From CAYLHS01 sp964383535 (GTDB lineage: Bacteria > Actinomycetota > Acidimicrobiia > Spongiisociales > UBA4744), in the NCBI GenBank assembly GCA_964383535.1, contig CAYLHS010000001.1, positions 1-64,000 on the forward strand: 64,000 bases of DNA, in the 5' to 3' direction. The position numbers and the translations under genes are program-made. The notes beneath the pieces are model-generated. The model made no database searches. It saw only the letters and a list, made by a program, of their open reading frames with translations, and had not been told where the DNA came from. This document shows positions 1-8,335 of this stretch, one piece after another (the stretch's first letter is position 1; every line of letters starts with the position of its first letter).

Positions 1-119
1 GGTCGGAATCCGGGGCCCGCCGACGCTTGAGAATTGGCTGCGACACGGGGCTCCAACGACGCTTCGAGGAACTGGCGACTTGGTGTAGCGATGCCGTCGC
101 GGTGTCAGCCGGCCTTGTA

Positions 120-1085
120 CTACCGGGTTGCCTCGGGGTCGGCCACAGAGAAGGGCAGCGCCAACAGCTCGTCCCACACTGCGTCGGGAATGGGCCATCG
201 GGCCCACTCCAACGTCTCGGCAATCCGCTCGGGCTTGCTGACGCCGCAGATCGTGGACGTGACGCGTGGATCGCGCATGGAGAACTGGAGGGCGGCGGCG
301 CCGGAAGGAACCCCGTGGCGGGTGCAGACTGCTTCGATCTGGCGAATCGGGTCGAGCATCTCGTTGGATGCTTCCTGATAGACGTAGCGCTGGAAGGACG
401 CCGATCCCTTGGCCAGGACGCCACCTGCATAGGGCGCGGCGTTCAGCACGGCGATTCCTCTCGATTGGGCGAGGTCGATCATTGCCTGCGCATTACGGTT
501 GGCGAGGGTGAACCGATTGTGGGTGATCAGCGCGTCGAAGTCCCAGTCTCGCAAGATCGGCATCATCACTTCGACATTGCCGGCCGCCAGCCCGACGGCA
601 TCGGCCAACCCCTCCTCCTTCATCTTGAAGAGCTCGGAGATGGAACCTCCGGGGCCGCTGACATCCCTCATGGACGCGGCGTACTCGGGATCGTGAAGAT
701 GGAGAAGGTTGATGTGGTCGAGGCCGAGCGTGCCGAGGCTCTCTTCGACAGAACGCCGAGCCCGAGCGGCGTCGAACCGGTTGGTCTCGGGGTCGCGGTC
801 GAGCTTGGTCGAGACGACGAAGCCATCGGGCAGGCCGCCTCGCTCGGCGATGACCTCGCCGATACGCTGCTCTGAGCGGCCGAACCCGTAGTTCCGTGAT
901 GTGTCGATGAAGTTGGTCGGCCCATCGAAAATCGCCCGGATCGTCTCCTTCGCACGTTCGGCGCCGACGTCGTAGCCGTAGGTGTCCGGCATGCCTCCCA
1001 GAGGGGAGGTCCCGAAGCAGATTCTGCTGACAGCGAGATTCGTCTCGCCGATCTGCACCTTGTCGGTGGGGCTGGCTGTGGGCAC
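120..1085 (-). CDS. Aldo/keto reductase
   Basis: NAD(P)H-dependent aldo/keto reductase of the TIM-barrel superfamily, resembling the aldose/L-fucose dehydrogenase branch. The catalytic tetrad can be followed: Asp in FIDTSRNYG, Tyr in the same motif, Lys in VVSTKLD and His in LLHLHD. The substrate is not determinable from sequence. I place the start at a GTG codon (1083-1085) because a good ribosome-binding site (GAGAGAAGGG) lies about 10 bases upstream and homologous sequence begins there (KVQIGETNLAVSR). The reading frame stays open to an ATG at 1148, but that extension is Arg-rich and non-conserved in character. Length from GTG is 321 aa, normal for the family. It is transcribed away from the SLH-protein gene. 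Confidence 0.85.
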   Translation of the reverse strand: MPTASPTDKVQIGETNLAVSRICFGTSPLGGMPDTYGYDVGAERAKETIRAIFDGPTNFIDTSRNYGFGRSEQRIGEVIAERGGLPDGFVVSTKLDRDPETNRFDAARARRSVEESLGTLGLDHINLLHLHDPEYAASMRDVSGPGGSISELFKMKEEGLADAVGLAAGNVEVMMPILRDWDFDALITHNRFTLANRNAQAMIDLAQSRGIAVLNAAPYAGGVLAKGSASFQRYVYQEASNEMLDPIRQIEAVCTRHGVPSGAAALQFSMRDPRVTSTICGVSKPERIAETLEWARWPIPDAVWDELLALPFSVADPEATR

Positions 1086-1214
1086 TATCGTTGCATCCCT
1101 TCTCTCCGACGCGCGCCTGTGCCATCGGCTGTCCCGTTGGGAATGCATGCTCGTGGCACGGCTTCGGCGGCCGCGTTCCTGTCACGTCAAGATAGTCCCG
1201 GTCTGCCCGTGGGG

Positions 1215-1243
1215 GGAGCCGCCCACCCCGATCGCGCGGCTCC
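1215..1243. other. Inverted repeat in the 315-base divergent intergenic region
   Basis: The stretch 1086-1400 separates the divergent aldo/keto reductase and SLH-protein genes and contains no credible ORF. Within it is a perfect 8-base inverted repeat, GGAGCCGC (1215-1222) and GCGGCTCC (1236-1243), separated by 13 bases. It lacks a T-tract, so it is not a typical terminator; an operator or an mRNA leader structure for either gene is possible. The rest of the region shows nothing I can name. Confidence 0.35.
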
Positions 1244-1400
1244 GTCCACTTTCGACGGGGGTCAGCTTCGAGGCGTAGTCTCCCCAACGGGACATCACCG
1301 AAGCGAGACGATGACCACGAGAGCGCGGACCCGACCCTAGAGGCGTCGCCGCGCTCGTCGGCCGGCCGAACGCCGACCGATAGCGAGAGGGGAGTGGACG

Positions 1401-2399
1401 ATGTCGATATCCAGAGGTTCTGGTTGGGTTCGAGCGGGCCTCGCATTCTGCGTGATGGTGGCCTTCGTGGCTGTCGGGGGTGCACCCGCCCATGGCCAGA
1501 CGTCGCCCTTCACCGATGTGGACCCCAACTCGTACTACGCCCAGGATGTGGAGTGGCTGGTGAGCGAGGGGATCACAACAGGGATCGGCCCCGGCCTCTT
1601 CGGTCCGGACCTGCCGGTGACGAGGGGGCAGGCGGTTACCTTCCTCTTCCGCTATTCGGGTTCGCCGACTGGATCGCCGGGGCACGGCTTCACTGATGTT
1701 GGAGCGGGCGACTTCTTCAACGAAGCTGTGAAGTGGGCGTTTCTGTACGGCATAACGTCGGGAACCACCTCGAATCTCTTCACCCCAGGGGATCCGTTGA
1801 CGCGAGGGCAGATGACCACACTGCTGCATCGATGTGCGGGCGTTCCGGCGGGAAGCCCGGACCCCGGCTTCAGTGACGTCAGCCCCTCGGCGTTCTACGC
1901 CTCGGCGGTGGCCTGGGCCAAGGCCGTGGGTGTGACGACAGGAACCAGCGCAACGACGTTCTCCCCGAATCAGACGGTGACTCGCGGGCAGATCGCATCG
2001 TTCCTCAAGCGGCTGAGTGATGCGCTCGGTGGGGCTTCCTGCGCGGGAACACCTCCCGACCCTTCGATCCAACCCACCGCCATCGGGACGGCACTTTCTG
2101 GGACTGCGCAAGTAGTCATCATCAACGCAGCACCCGAGATGCTCAGGTTCTCGATGGGGGGTCCCACCCCGACACTCGAGGTGCTCGACTCCTGCCCTAC
2201 GTGCCAGAAATACGTCGGCACACCGCCGGCGGACGCGTGTACTCGGAGTGGTGTCGTGGCGAAGACGGTGACCATCGACCCTGGTCGGTACCGTGTGGCT
2301 TTCGAGGCGGTATCGGGAAACGCGACGCCTCTGTTTGCAGACTGGCTATTGGGCAGCGGGATCGCCTACACGTTCTGCGTTGTCGTCATCCAATCCTGA
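1401..2399 (+). CDS. Secreted protein with three SLH domains and Cys-containing tail
   Basis: Exported cell-surface protein of 332 aa. An N-terminal signal peptide (basic n-region, hydrophobic core to about residue 28, cleavage near AHG-Q) precedes three consecutive S-layer-homology modules at about residues 36-88, 94-146 and 152-205. Each has the FTDV...W...GITTG...F.P...TRGQ pattern. The C-terminal ~125 residues are a separate beta-rich segment of unknown function with five cysteines, including one CxxC (SCPTC). SLH domains normally tether proteins to secondary cell-wall polymers, so this is probably a wall-attached or secreted protein; no catalytic domain is visible. A GAGAGGGGAG ribosome-binding site precedes the ATG. 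It stands alone, divergent from the aldo/keto reductase. Confidence 0.85.
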   Translation: MSISRGSGWVRAGLAFCVMVAFVAVGGAPAHGQTSPFTDVDPNSYYAQDVEWLVSEGITTGIGPGLFGPDLPVTRGQAVTFLFRYSGSPTGSPGHGFTDVGAGDFFNEAVKWAFLYGITSGTTSNLFTPGDPLTRGQMTTLLHRCAGVPAGSPDPGFSDVSPSAFYASAVAWAKAVGVTTGTSATTFSPNQTVTRGQIASFLKRLSDALGGASCAGTPPDPSIQPTAIGTALSGTAQVVIINAAPEMLRFSMGGPTPTLEVLDSCPTCQKYVGTPPADACTRSGVVAKTVTIDPGRYRVAFEAVSGNATPLFADWLLGSGIAYTFCVVVIQS

Positions 2400-2555
2400 A
2401 ACCGATACCCAGCGCGTAGGAGGTTCGGGATTGGGCCTTCGGAGGCTTGTCTGCCGATGCTCATCTTGGGAGTGATCCCTCGGGGAGGGCTTCCGGCTGC
2501 AACTTGGGACTTTCGCCTCTATTGCTCCTTGCGAGTGCCGTGCGATGATGCGTCC

Positions 2556-2849
2556 ATGACTTCAACGGATCTTGAATCAACATCGATTGAAGAGAGAACG
2601 GCCATCTTCTCCGCGTTGGGGGACCCGATCCGGCTTCAGATCCTCGATCAGCTTGCCTCCTGCCAGAGGTGTGTATGCGATATTCAGTCGTCCATCGACA
2701 TCGCACCGAATCTCCTGTCCTATCACCTGCGCGTCTTGCGTGAGGCCGGCCTGGTGGAGGCGTCCCGGCGGGGACGATGGGTCGACTATCGCCTCTCCGA
2801 CGAGACGGTGCGCCTGGTGCAGGGATCGCTTCCTGCCGGACTCGAATGA
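2556..2849 (+). CDS. ArsR-family metalloregulator-like transcriptional repressor
   Basis: Small winged-helix repressor (97 aa) of the ArsR/SmtB family. The core signatures are FSALGDPIRLQILDQLA (helices 1-2), then a cysteine cluster CQRCVCDI in the helix-3 region that in ArsR proteins binds As(III)/Sb(III) or soft metals, followed by the recognition helix LSYHLRVLREAGLV and the wing GRWVDYRL. The ATG at 2556 is chosen over an upstream in-frame ATG (2457) because family homology begins with MTSTDLES. Its stop overlaps the start of the permease gene (ATGA), so the two are translationally coupled. It probably autoregulates this three-gene operon. The CxxCxC arrangement is what I see; the inducing ion is inference. 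Confidence 0.85.
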   Translation: MTSTDLESTSIEERTAIFSALGDPIRLQILDQLASCQRCVCDIQSSIDIAPNLLSYHLRVLREAGLVEASRRGRWVDYRLSDETVRLVQGSLPAGLE

Positions 2850-3913
2850 AGGCAGTCGTGAACACCGACGTGCAGGCGATCCCCGTGGTGCGCTCTTCGT
2901 GGCGCGTCTGGGGCGGGCTCTTGGCAGCCCTTGTGGTGTGGGCTGGTGCCTACCAGGCAAACGGGCCGCTGTGGCAGTGGGCCATCTATGACATGTCCGG
3001 GTTTGCTTCGGACAATCGGCTGGGTTCGGCCCTGGAGTTCTTCTTCTTTGACACGGTGAAGATCCTGCTGCTGCTGGCCGGGATCATCTTTGCGGTGACC
3101 GTCCTGCGCAGCTTCATGAGCGTCGAACGCACCCGGGCGCTGCTGGGCGGCAGGCGCGAAGGAGTCGGCAACATGGCGGCCGCAGGGCTGGGAGTGGTCA
3201 CGCCGTTCTGTTCGTGCAGCGCAGTGCCCGGCTTCATCGGGTTTGTCGCCGCCGGCGTGCCGCTGGGGATCACCATGAGCTTTCTGATTGCCAGCCCGAT
3301 GGTCAACGAAGTCGCCATCGTGCTTCTGTACGGGCTCTTTGGATGGCAGGTCGCGGCGCTCTATGTGGCTGCCGGACTCGTCGTGGCCGTCGTGGCCGGA
3401 TGGGTGATCGGACGGCTCCGCCTCGAACGGTGGATCGAGTCGTTCGTGTTCGAGACCACCCTGCGAGGTCAACCGGTCGACCCGTCACAGGGTCTCGGCT
3501 GGACCGACCGGTTCGCTATCGCACGAGAGGAAGTCCGGACCATCATCCGAAAGATCTGGCCGTATCTCCTTGCCGGGATTGGAATCGGAGCCGCCATCCA
3601 CGGCTGGGTCCCTGAAGGGTTCTTCGTCAGGTACGCCGGGCCGAACAACGCCCTGGCCGTGCCCGTCGCCGTCGGTCTCGGAATTCCCCTGTACTCGAAC
3701 GCCGCGGGGATTCTCCCGTTGGTCGAAGCACTCCACGCCAAAGGGCTCGCAATCGGCACGGTCCTGGCCTTCATGATGTCGGTCGTCGCCCTGTCCGTCC
3801 CCGAACTCGTCCTGTTGCGTCGCGTGCTCAAGCCCCGCCTCCTCGCCGTGTTCGTCGGAGTCGTCGGCACGGGCATCCTCGCCGTCGGTTTCCTGTTCAA
3901 CCTGATCCTATGA
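2846..3913 (+). CDS. ArsP_1/UPF0718-type permease
   Basis: Integral membrane permease (355 aa) of the ArsP_1 (PF03773, formerly DUF318) family. Diagnostic is the conserved FCSCSAVP segment followed by GFIGFVAAGVPLG and a PMVNEVA motif; a second half carries another hydrophobic bundle (IPLYSNAAGILPLVEAL). About eight to ten transmembrane segments are evident. Family members export organoarsenicals or act in unidentified metal/thiol transport. The start at 2846 overlaps the ArsR stop; an upstream in-frame ATG (2777) lies inside arsR and is rejected. It is followed directly by a small CxxC redox protein, the usual partner of this permease family. Confidence 0.85.
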   Translation: MKAVVNTDVQAIPVVRSSWRVWGGLLAALVVWAGAYQANGPLWQWAIYDMSGFASDNRLGSALEFFFFDTVKILLLLAGIIFAVTVLRSFMSVERTRALLGGRREGVGNMAAAGLGVVTPFCSCSAVPGFIGFVAAGVPLGITMSFLIASPMVNEVAIVLLYGLFGWQVAALYVAAGLVVAVVAGWVIGRLRLERWIESFVFETTLRGQPVDPSQGLGWTDRFAIAREEVRTIIRKIWPYLLAGIGIGAAIHGWVPEGFFVRYAGPNNALAVPVAVGLGIPLYSNAAGILPLVEALHAKGLAIGTVLAFMMSVVALSVPELVLLRRVLKPRLLAVFVGVVGTGILAVGFLFNLIL

Positions 3914-3924
3914 AAGGAGATCCC

Positions 3925-4179
3925 GTGAAGATCGAAGTGCTAGGCGCCGGGTGCGCCAACTGCCAAGCCCTCGAGAAGCGAACGGCCGAAGCGGTGACCT
4001 TGCTCGGTCTCCAAGCTGAGATCGTGAAAGTCACGGACTACGGAGAGATCGCCTCCTACGGTGTCATGTCGACTCCGGCGCTGGTCGTCGACGAGAAGGT
4101 CGTTGTCGCCGGCCGAGTACCGAGAGTATCGGAGATTCAGTCGCTGCTCGAGGAGGCGGGTTTCCAGGCGACACCGTGA
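3925..4179 (+). CDS. Small thioredoxin-fold redox protein (CANC active site)
   Basis: An 84-residue thioredoxin-like protein of the small redox-active disulfide protein 2 type. The active site is GAGCANCQ near the N-terminus, with a cis-proline loop MSTPALVVD and a C-terminal helix. I choose the GTG at 3925 because AAAGGAGA is optimally spaced before it; an ATG at 3910 overlaps the permease stop and would add only five residues. It closes the ArsR-permease-redox operon and probably reduces the permease, its substrate or the regulator's cysteines. Function beyond thiol/disulfide exchange is inference. Confidence 0.85.
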   Translation: MKIEVLGAGCANCQALEKRTAEAVTLLGLQAEIVKVTDYGEIASYGVMSTPALVVDEKVVVAGRVPRVSEIQSLLEEAGFQATP

Positions 4180-4383
4180 GATCGTCCGGCGCGGCGAGGG
4201 TGGAACGGAGAAGCGTGAGGAAGAGCGGGGGCCGGTGCCAGCCGAATGTGGTGGCGTCAGAACGCGAAGAACCCCGAGAAAGTCTCGATCGAAACCTTGA
4301 CCCTCTCGGAGCTTCCGACTCGCTGGGACTCCGAACCCCAAAGGGCTGGTCTCCTAGTGAGTACCCGGAGTGTCCTCTTGGTC

Positions 4384-4422
4384 GCTTCCGGTCCGGCCCG
4401 GGGTTGCCCCCGATCCGGAAGC
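4384..4422. terminator. Candidate stem-loop in 351-base convergent intergenic region
   Basis: The stretch 4180-4530 lies between the convergent redox-protein and large membrane-protein genes and has no credible gene. It contains a nested hairpin: an outer perfect 8-bp stem GCTTCCGG/CCGGAAGC (4384-4391 with 4415-4422) and an inner 5-bp stem CGGGG/CCCCG around a TTGC loop. It could be a bidirectional factor-independent-like terminator, but no T-run follows, and it lies about 200 bases beyond the redox gene. Nothing else is visible in this stretch. Confidence 0.4.
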
Positions 4423-4530
4423 TGCACGACAGACCCAACCCCTCGTCGCCACAGACTCAACGGGGGCGAAGATTTCGCGAGTCGATTCGTCAGCGAAGGC
4501 GTGTTCAGCGATGCCGACTGTAGCCTTCCG

Positions 4531-7209
4531 TCAATCTCCCAAGTCCTCGTCGAGATTCCATCCGTCATCCTTGGTGAAGTAGTAGCCGGAATCGCCACAG
4601 TTGAGGCAGATGTCGGGCTTTTGGTACTCATCGCTTGGGGTGGTCGTGGTAGTCGGCTCCTCTTTGTCGCAGTCGTCCGCGTTGTCGACCACCTTCTCGA
4701 CGGCGAAACCGACGATGCCTTCTGTCCCGGTGGTCGTGAACAGGTACACCGAATCGCCCGAGATCGTGTCTGGCATCGTGTTCGTCCACGACCCCTTCGC
4801 TCCGGGCACCCCCTGTCTCCACGAAGCCTGCACGTCGCCGCCCACGAAGACGTTCATGCAGGCGACCTTGCCGGACGTGACAACGGCGTGGATGCGGCGA
4901 AGACCGTAGGGCGGGGGAGTTGCATCGAACGACGTTTCTCCGGTTATGTCCAACCTCCAGGCGACGGTTCCGTAGGTCGTTGTTCCCACTCCGACGTCGT
5001 GGATGATGCCATCGGTCAGATCCCGGTAGTAGCCATGCAGATAGGGTTTCAGGCTCACTGGGAGCCCTGGCACCAGGCCCACCACCCCCTTGCCACCCAG
5101 CTGGGCGTGGATGTATTCGAAGAGCGACCAGTTCGTGGTTCCCCGATCGAGAACCGTATTGGACAGTTCGTAGTTCGCCAGGACGACAGGGTTCGAAACG
5201 TCCCAGCCGAGGGGGGGAAACGGTGTCGACTCGAGTCCCACATCCTTGTAGACGACATCGCTCAGGTACACGGCCAATCCGACGCTCCACCAAGCCTGGT
5301 CTGCGCTGGCGCCGAAGGTCCCCTGCTCGAGGCAGACTGCCATCCGCATCGCCAAATGCTGCTTGAAGAAACCCGCCCCTTCCGGCTCCAACCGAAAGTC
5401 GCTCCCGATGGTGACGGTGCACGTACCGTTCTTCATGGCCACGAGGCTCCAAGGTGCCTGGGAAAGCAGCACCGCGACTTTGGGCATCTTCCCGAGTCCT
5501 TCGAATGTGGTGGCAGCGGCCGTCATGCTCTCGAGTGCCCAGTCGATGTCACCTAACTCCCAGCCACTTTTTAGGTCACCCTTGGGGCGGTACAGCGCGT
5601 ACTTGCCCGGCCAGTTGGCCTCCAGATCGGGGCTGGTCTGCTTGATGAGGCAATCGGTTATGCCGAACGCGAGCCCACAGTAGGCGGGGTTGTTCACTTG
5701 CAGGAAGATCGGTACACGGGAGACGAGGAGTGAGTCGGGCGAAATGAAGGCCTCGGTGGGGGCGGTTTCCGAGTCGAGCTGTTCCCGGGTGGGGACGAGG
5801 TAGCCGAGCAAACGGGCGATCTCCGTCTTCGTGGCTTCGTCGGTTCCCGTGTCGAGATATCTCTGCGCAAGGTCGATCACTTGCGACGCCTGGTCGTCGG
5901 CAATCTCACCTTCTGACGGGTCTCGAGAGGGATCCGCTTCGCCGGCGAACAACCTGAGCGTGTACACGATTCCTTCCTCCAGCGTCCACTCGCCCGATGC
6001 GACCTTCGTGTTGATGTTGTCGAGATACCCGACGCTGGGTTCCGTCTGGGGTGGTTTGGTGAGGAGCGATTCGGGTGGCTGGACGCCGGGAATGCGACTC
6101 AGGGCTGTCGTCGCGAGGCGCTCGGCGAGGCCGAGCTGATCGGCCACCGGCATGTCGGGAAGCGCAAGGACGATGCGAAACCGCGCGTCGTCCCGCCTGA
6201 CACTGAGGATCTCCTCGTCGTGGGGTGCGCTGAACCCCCCTGTGTAGGGAACTCCTTCGAACCAGACTGCCGCATCTCCGATACCGGACACGGGTTCGCC
6301 GGCCACACCTTCTATCTGAGCTTCAGGTTCGAAGTCCGTGTCGGACGCCTGGGTGATCTTGACGTAGATCTCGGTCAGGATGAGCTTGGTGCAGGTCGCG
6401 TCACCCGACTGGGACAGGTCGACCGTGCCGGCGAAGTTTCCGCCCGCCATGAGTTCGGGGAGGGCCGCCGGGTGGGCATCGCGGTAGGGGGCGAGGATTG
6501 CTTCAGCTTCATCGTCGGTCACCAGGTCGCACAGATCCACGGCGGGGGGCGTGACCGTCGGCATTCCAGGGAAACGGGGCAGGGCGGCCAAGGCGAGTGT
6601 CTTGGCGATCTCGAGTTGGTCCGCGGTGTCCACATCGGGCCGGCCAAGCGCGATCTGAAAGTGGATCACGCCGATGGGGGTGTCCTGGCGCACGCTGAGA
6701 ACGCCTGTGCTGCCGCCCCCTTCTGCGTCACTGCCGCCGAACCACACTGCCTGTTGGCCCACTCCCGGCACCGCGTGGCCGCTGACCCCGATCAGGGTCG
6801 CGCCTGGCTCGAAATCACTCGGGCTTCCAGGTCGGATCTGGACGAAATACGCCGGGTCCGCTTGCAGTGTTTCGGTGCAGACCTCGTTGAGCGATATCTT
6901 CATCGAGTTCTGCTCGTTCGACGGTCGATCCCGGATCGCTAGCGCCTCCCCGACCTCGGTTGGAGTAATGAGGGGAATGCAGTCGATCGGGGAGACGCCG
7001 GCGAGACCGCTGGACGTCGTGGAGGCGGCCGCGGTGGTGAGAGCAGAGGCAGTCGTACTGGTTCCCTGGGCCGTTCCGGTGGGCTCGGATCCGCCCGTAA
7101 CGAGAACAACGATGAGCGCAACAAGCCCCACGGCGACGATTGCGCCGGCTTCGTACCGGTAGCGACCGACCAATTCGCGCAACGCCCGGCCTTGCCGCCT
7201 CTCATCCAT
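4531..7209 (-). CDS. Large membrane-anchored extracellular protein with duplicated domain and metalloprotease-like C-terminal half
   Basis: Unrecognised 892-aa protein. A short basic cytoplasmic tail and one membrane span (about residues 22-38) are followed by a Thr/Ala-rich linker. Two homologous modules follow at about 77-215 and 227-375; both contain a Cys-x-L start, a DFEPxAxxxGVxGxxVxGxGxxAVWF block and an RxDxxxxxFxIALxxPD block, reminiscent of DUF3558-like lipoprotein domains. The C-terminal half has QHLAMRMAVCLE followed by WWSVGLAVYLS, recalling the peptidase-MA arrangement (HExxH then a W..GLAxY motif), but HExxH is absent, so it is probably catalytically dead. The C-terminus has a CLNC pair. 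Start at ATG 7209 is supported by GGAGGG upstream; an in-frame ATG at 7293 is less likely. Confidence 0.75.
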   Translation of the reverse strand: MDERRQGRALRELVGRYRYEAGAIVAVGLVALIVVLVTGGSEPTGTAQGTSTTASALTTAAASTTSSGLAGVSPIDCIPLITPTEVGEALAIRDRPSNEQNSMKISLNEVCTETLQADPAYFVQIRPGSPSDFEPGATLIGVSGHAVPGVGQQAVWFGGSDAEGGGSTGVLSVRQDTPIGVIHFQIALGRPDVDTADQLEIAKTLALAALPRFPGMPTVTPPAVDLCDLVTDDEAEAILAPYRDAHPAALPELMAGGNFAGTVDLSQSGDATCTKLILTEIYVKITQASDTDFEPEAQIEGVAGEPVSGIGDAAVWFEGVPYTGGFSAPHDEEILSVRRDDARFRIVLALPDMPVADQLGLAERLATTALSRIPGVQPPESLLTKPPQTEPSVGYLDNINTKVASGEWTLEEGIVYTLRLFAGEADPSRDPSEGEIADDQASQVIDLAQRYLDTGTDEATKTEIARLLGYLVPTREQLDSETAPTEAFISPDSLLVSRVPIFLQVNNPAYCGLAFGITDCLIKQTSPDLEANWPGKYALYRPKGDLKSGWELGDIDWALESMTAAATTFEGLGKMPKVAVLLSQAPWSLVAMKNGTCTVTIGSDFRLEPEGAGFFKQHLAMRMAVCLEQGTFGASADQAWWSVGLAVYLSDVVYKDVGLESTPFPPLGWDVSNPVVLANYELSNTVLDRGTTNWSLFEYIHAQLGGKGVVGLVPGLPVSLKPYLHGYYRDLTDGIIHDVGVGTTTYGTVAWRLDITGETSFDATPPPYGLRRIHAVVTSGKVACMNVFVGGDVQASWRQGVPGAKGSWTNTMPDTISGDSVYLFTTTGTEGIVGFAVEKVVDNADDCDKEEPTTTTTPSDEYQKPDICLNCGDSGYYFTKDDGWNLDEDLGD

Positions 7210-7453
7210 CACACCACCCTCCCTCGCTTGAGGGTAGGGGCGGTGCCGGGTTATTTCCCGAGTTTTTGCGATGCTGATGTGGTGATCCGACACCCTCTGG
7301 CAGACGAGGGGGGCGCGGGTAAACCGCCCGAACCCTGGAGTGCCACGATCACGACGATGCCGACTCGTGTCCGGTCATTCCCGGTAGCCCGCCCCCATTT
7401 CTAGCGTTGTCTCGACGGACCGTGACCGGCCCGCCAGAGCCGGAGGTTCAATC

Positions 7454-8218
7454 ATGCGACCGTCAACTCTCTCTCCTCGGTTCGCCCTGATCGCGCTCGC
7501 CCTTGTAGCGCTCGTTGCTGCGTCGTGCAGCAGCGCCTCGATAGGTGCGACGGCTACGACACCGTCCACGACTTCGCCTGCCTCGACCACGAACTCGACG
7601 ACAGCGATGGCGCCAGGGTGCACTGCCGGTTCTGCGGATATTCCGGTGGGTGCCGCGACCAAGCAGGTGATCGACCTCGACGGCGATGGTCGGCCCGACA
7701 CCGTGTGGATCCTCACCGACGACTCCGGTGTCACAATGGTCGGCGTCACGACCGCTGCAGGTGGGGGCACCCGGCGCATTTGGGACTCCGCCAGCCCCGT
7801 CATGCGGGCGGTCATGGTCGTCGATGTCAACGACTCGACACCGCCCCTCTTCCTTGCCGACGACGGAAGAATGGTGCAGCTGTGGGCGTTCGAGAACTGC
7901 TCGATCAGCGACGTCACGAACGTCCAGGGCGACCCGTATGAATTCTCCCTCGGCTTCACCGACTATGGCACCGGTGTCGGGTGCGCAATCGTCGACGGGG
8001 TTCGCCGGCTCGTCGGGCTCAACGTGACCGATCAGACGGACACCACGGTGGAGTGGTCCTCAACGGTGGTGAACGTGACCGGCACCGAAGCCCGCAACGG
8101 AACCGTCACCACCGGCACGTTTGCGAAACCGGCCGACGACGCAGCCATCGACCTGCTCCACACCGTCACATGTGAAGATCAGACCATCCTGAACGACGGG
8201 ATCTCGGCCCAGGAGTAG
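7454..8218 (+). CDS. Secreted lipoprotein with Thr/Ser-rich linker
   Basis: Lipoprotein of 254 aa: the signal peptide ends in a lipobox LVAASC (Cys about residue 24), followed by a Thr/Ser/Ala-rich spacer to about residue 55. The mature domain begins with a VIDLDGDGRPDTVWIL segment resembling FG-GAP/VCBS-type calcium-binding beta-propeller repeats, here in only one recognisable copy. Cysteines near the start and end of the mature domain could form a disulfide. GGAGG lies 9 bases before the ATG. It is divergent from the large membrane protein and both may work at the surface; no enzymatic signature is visible. Confidence 0.8.
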   Translation: MRPSTLSPRFALIALALVALVAASCSSASIGATATTPSTTSPASTTNSTTAMAPGCTAGSADIPVGAATKQVIDLDGDGRPDTVWILTDDSGVTMVGVTTAAGGGTRRIWDSASPVMRAVMVVDVNDSTPPLFLADDGRMVQLWAFENCSISDVTNVQGDPYEFSLGFTDYGTGVGCAIVDGVRRLVGLNVTDQTDTTVEWSSTVVNVTGTEARNGTVTTGTFAKPADDAAIDLLHTVTCEDQTILNDGISAQE

Positions 8219-8335
8219 CCGGTGCCTTGGGGCTCGCCCTCGATGACATGGCCGTCGCGCCTGAGGCGGTTCGGAGCGCGCGCCAGCGAGGAATCGGCAC
8301 GCTGCTGCCACTCTGAGTTGCCGTCGGCCGGCCGG

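Noticed and set aside
1..119. Possible partial gene at the left edge
   Set aside because: No reading frame through this stretch has a protein-like sequence; the open plus-strand frames here are antisense shadows of the aldo/keto reductase.
4246..5556. A plus-strand open frame of 436 codons over the end of the large membrane protein and the gap
   Set aside because: It crosses a gene with consistent domain structure on the other strand and its own translation resembles no family.
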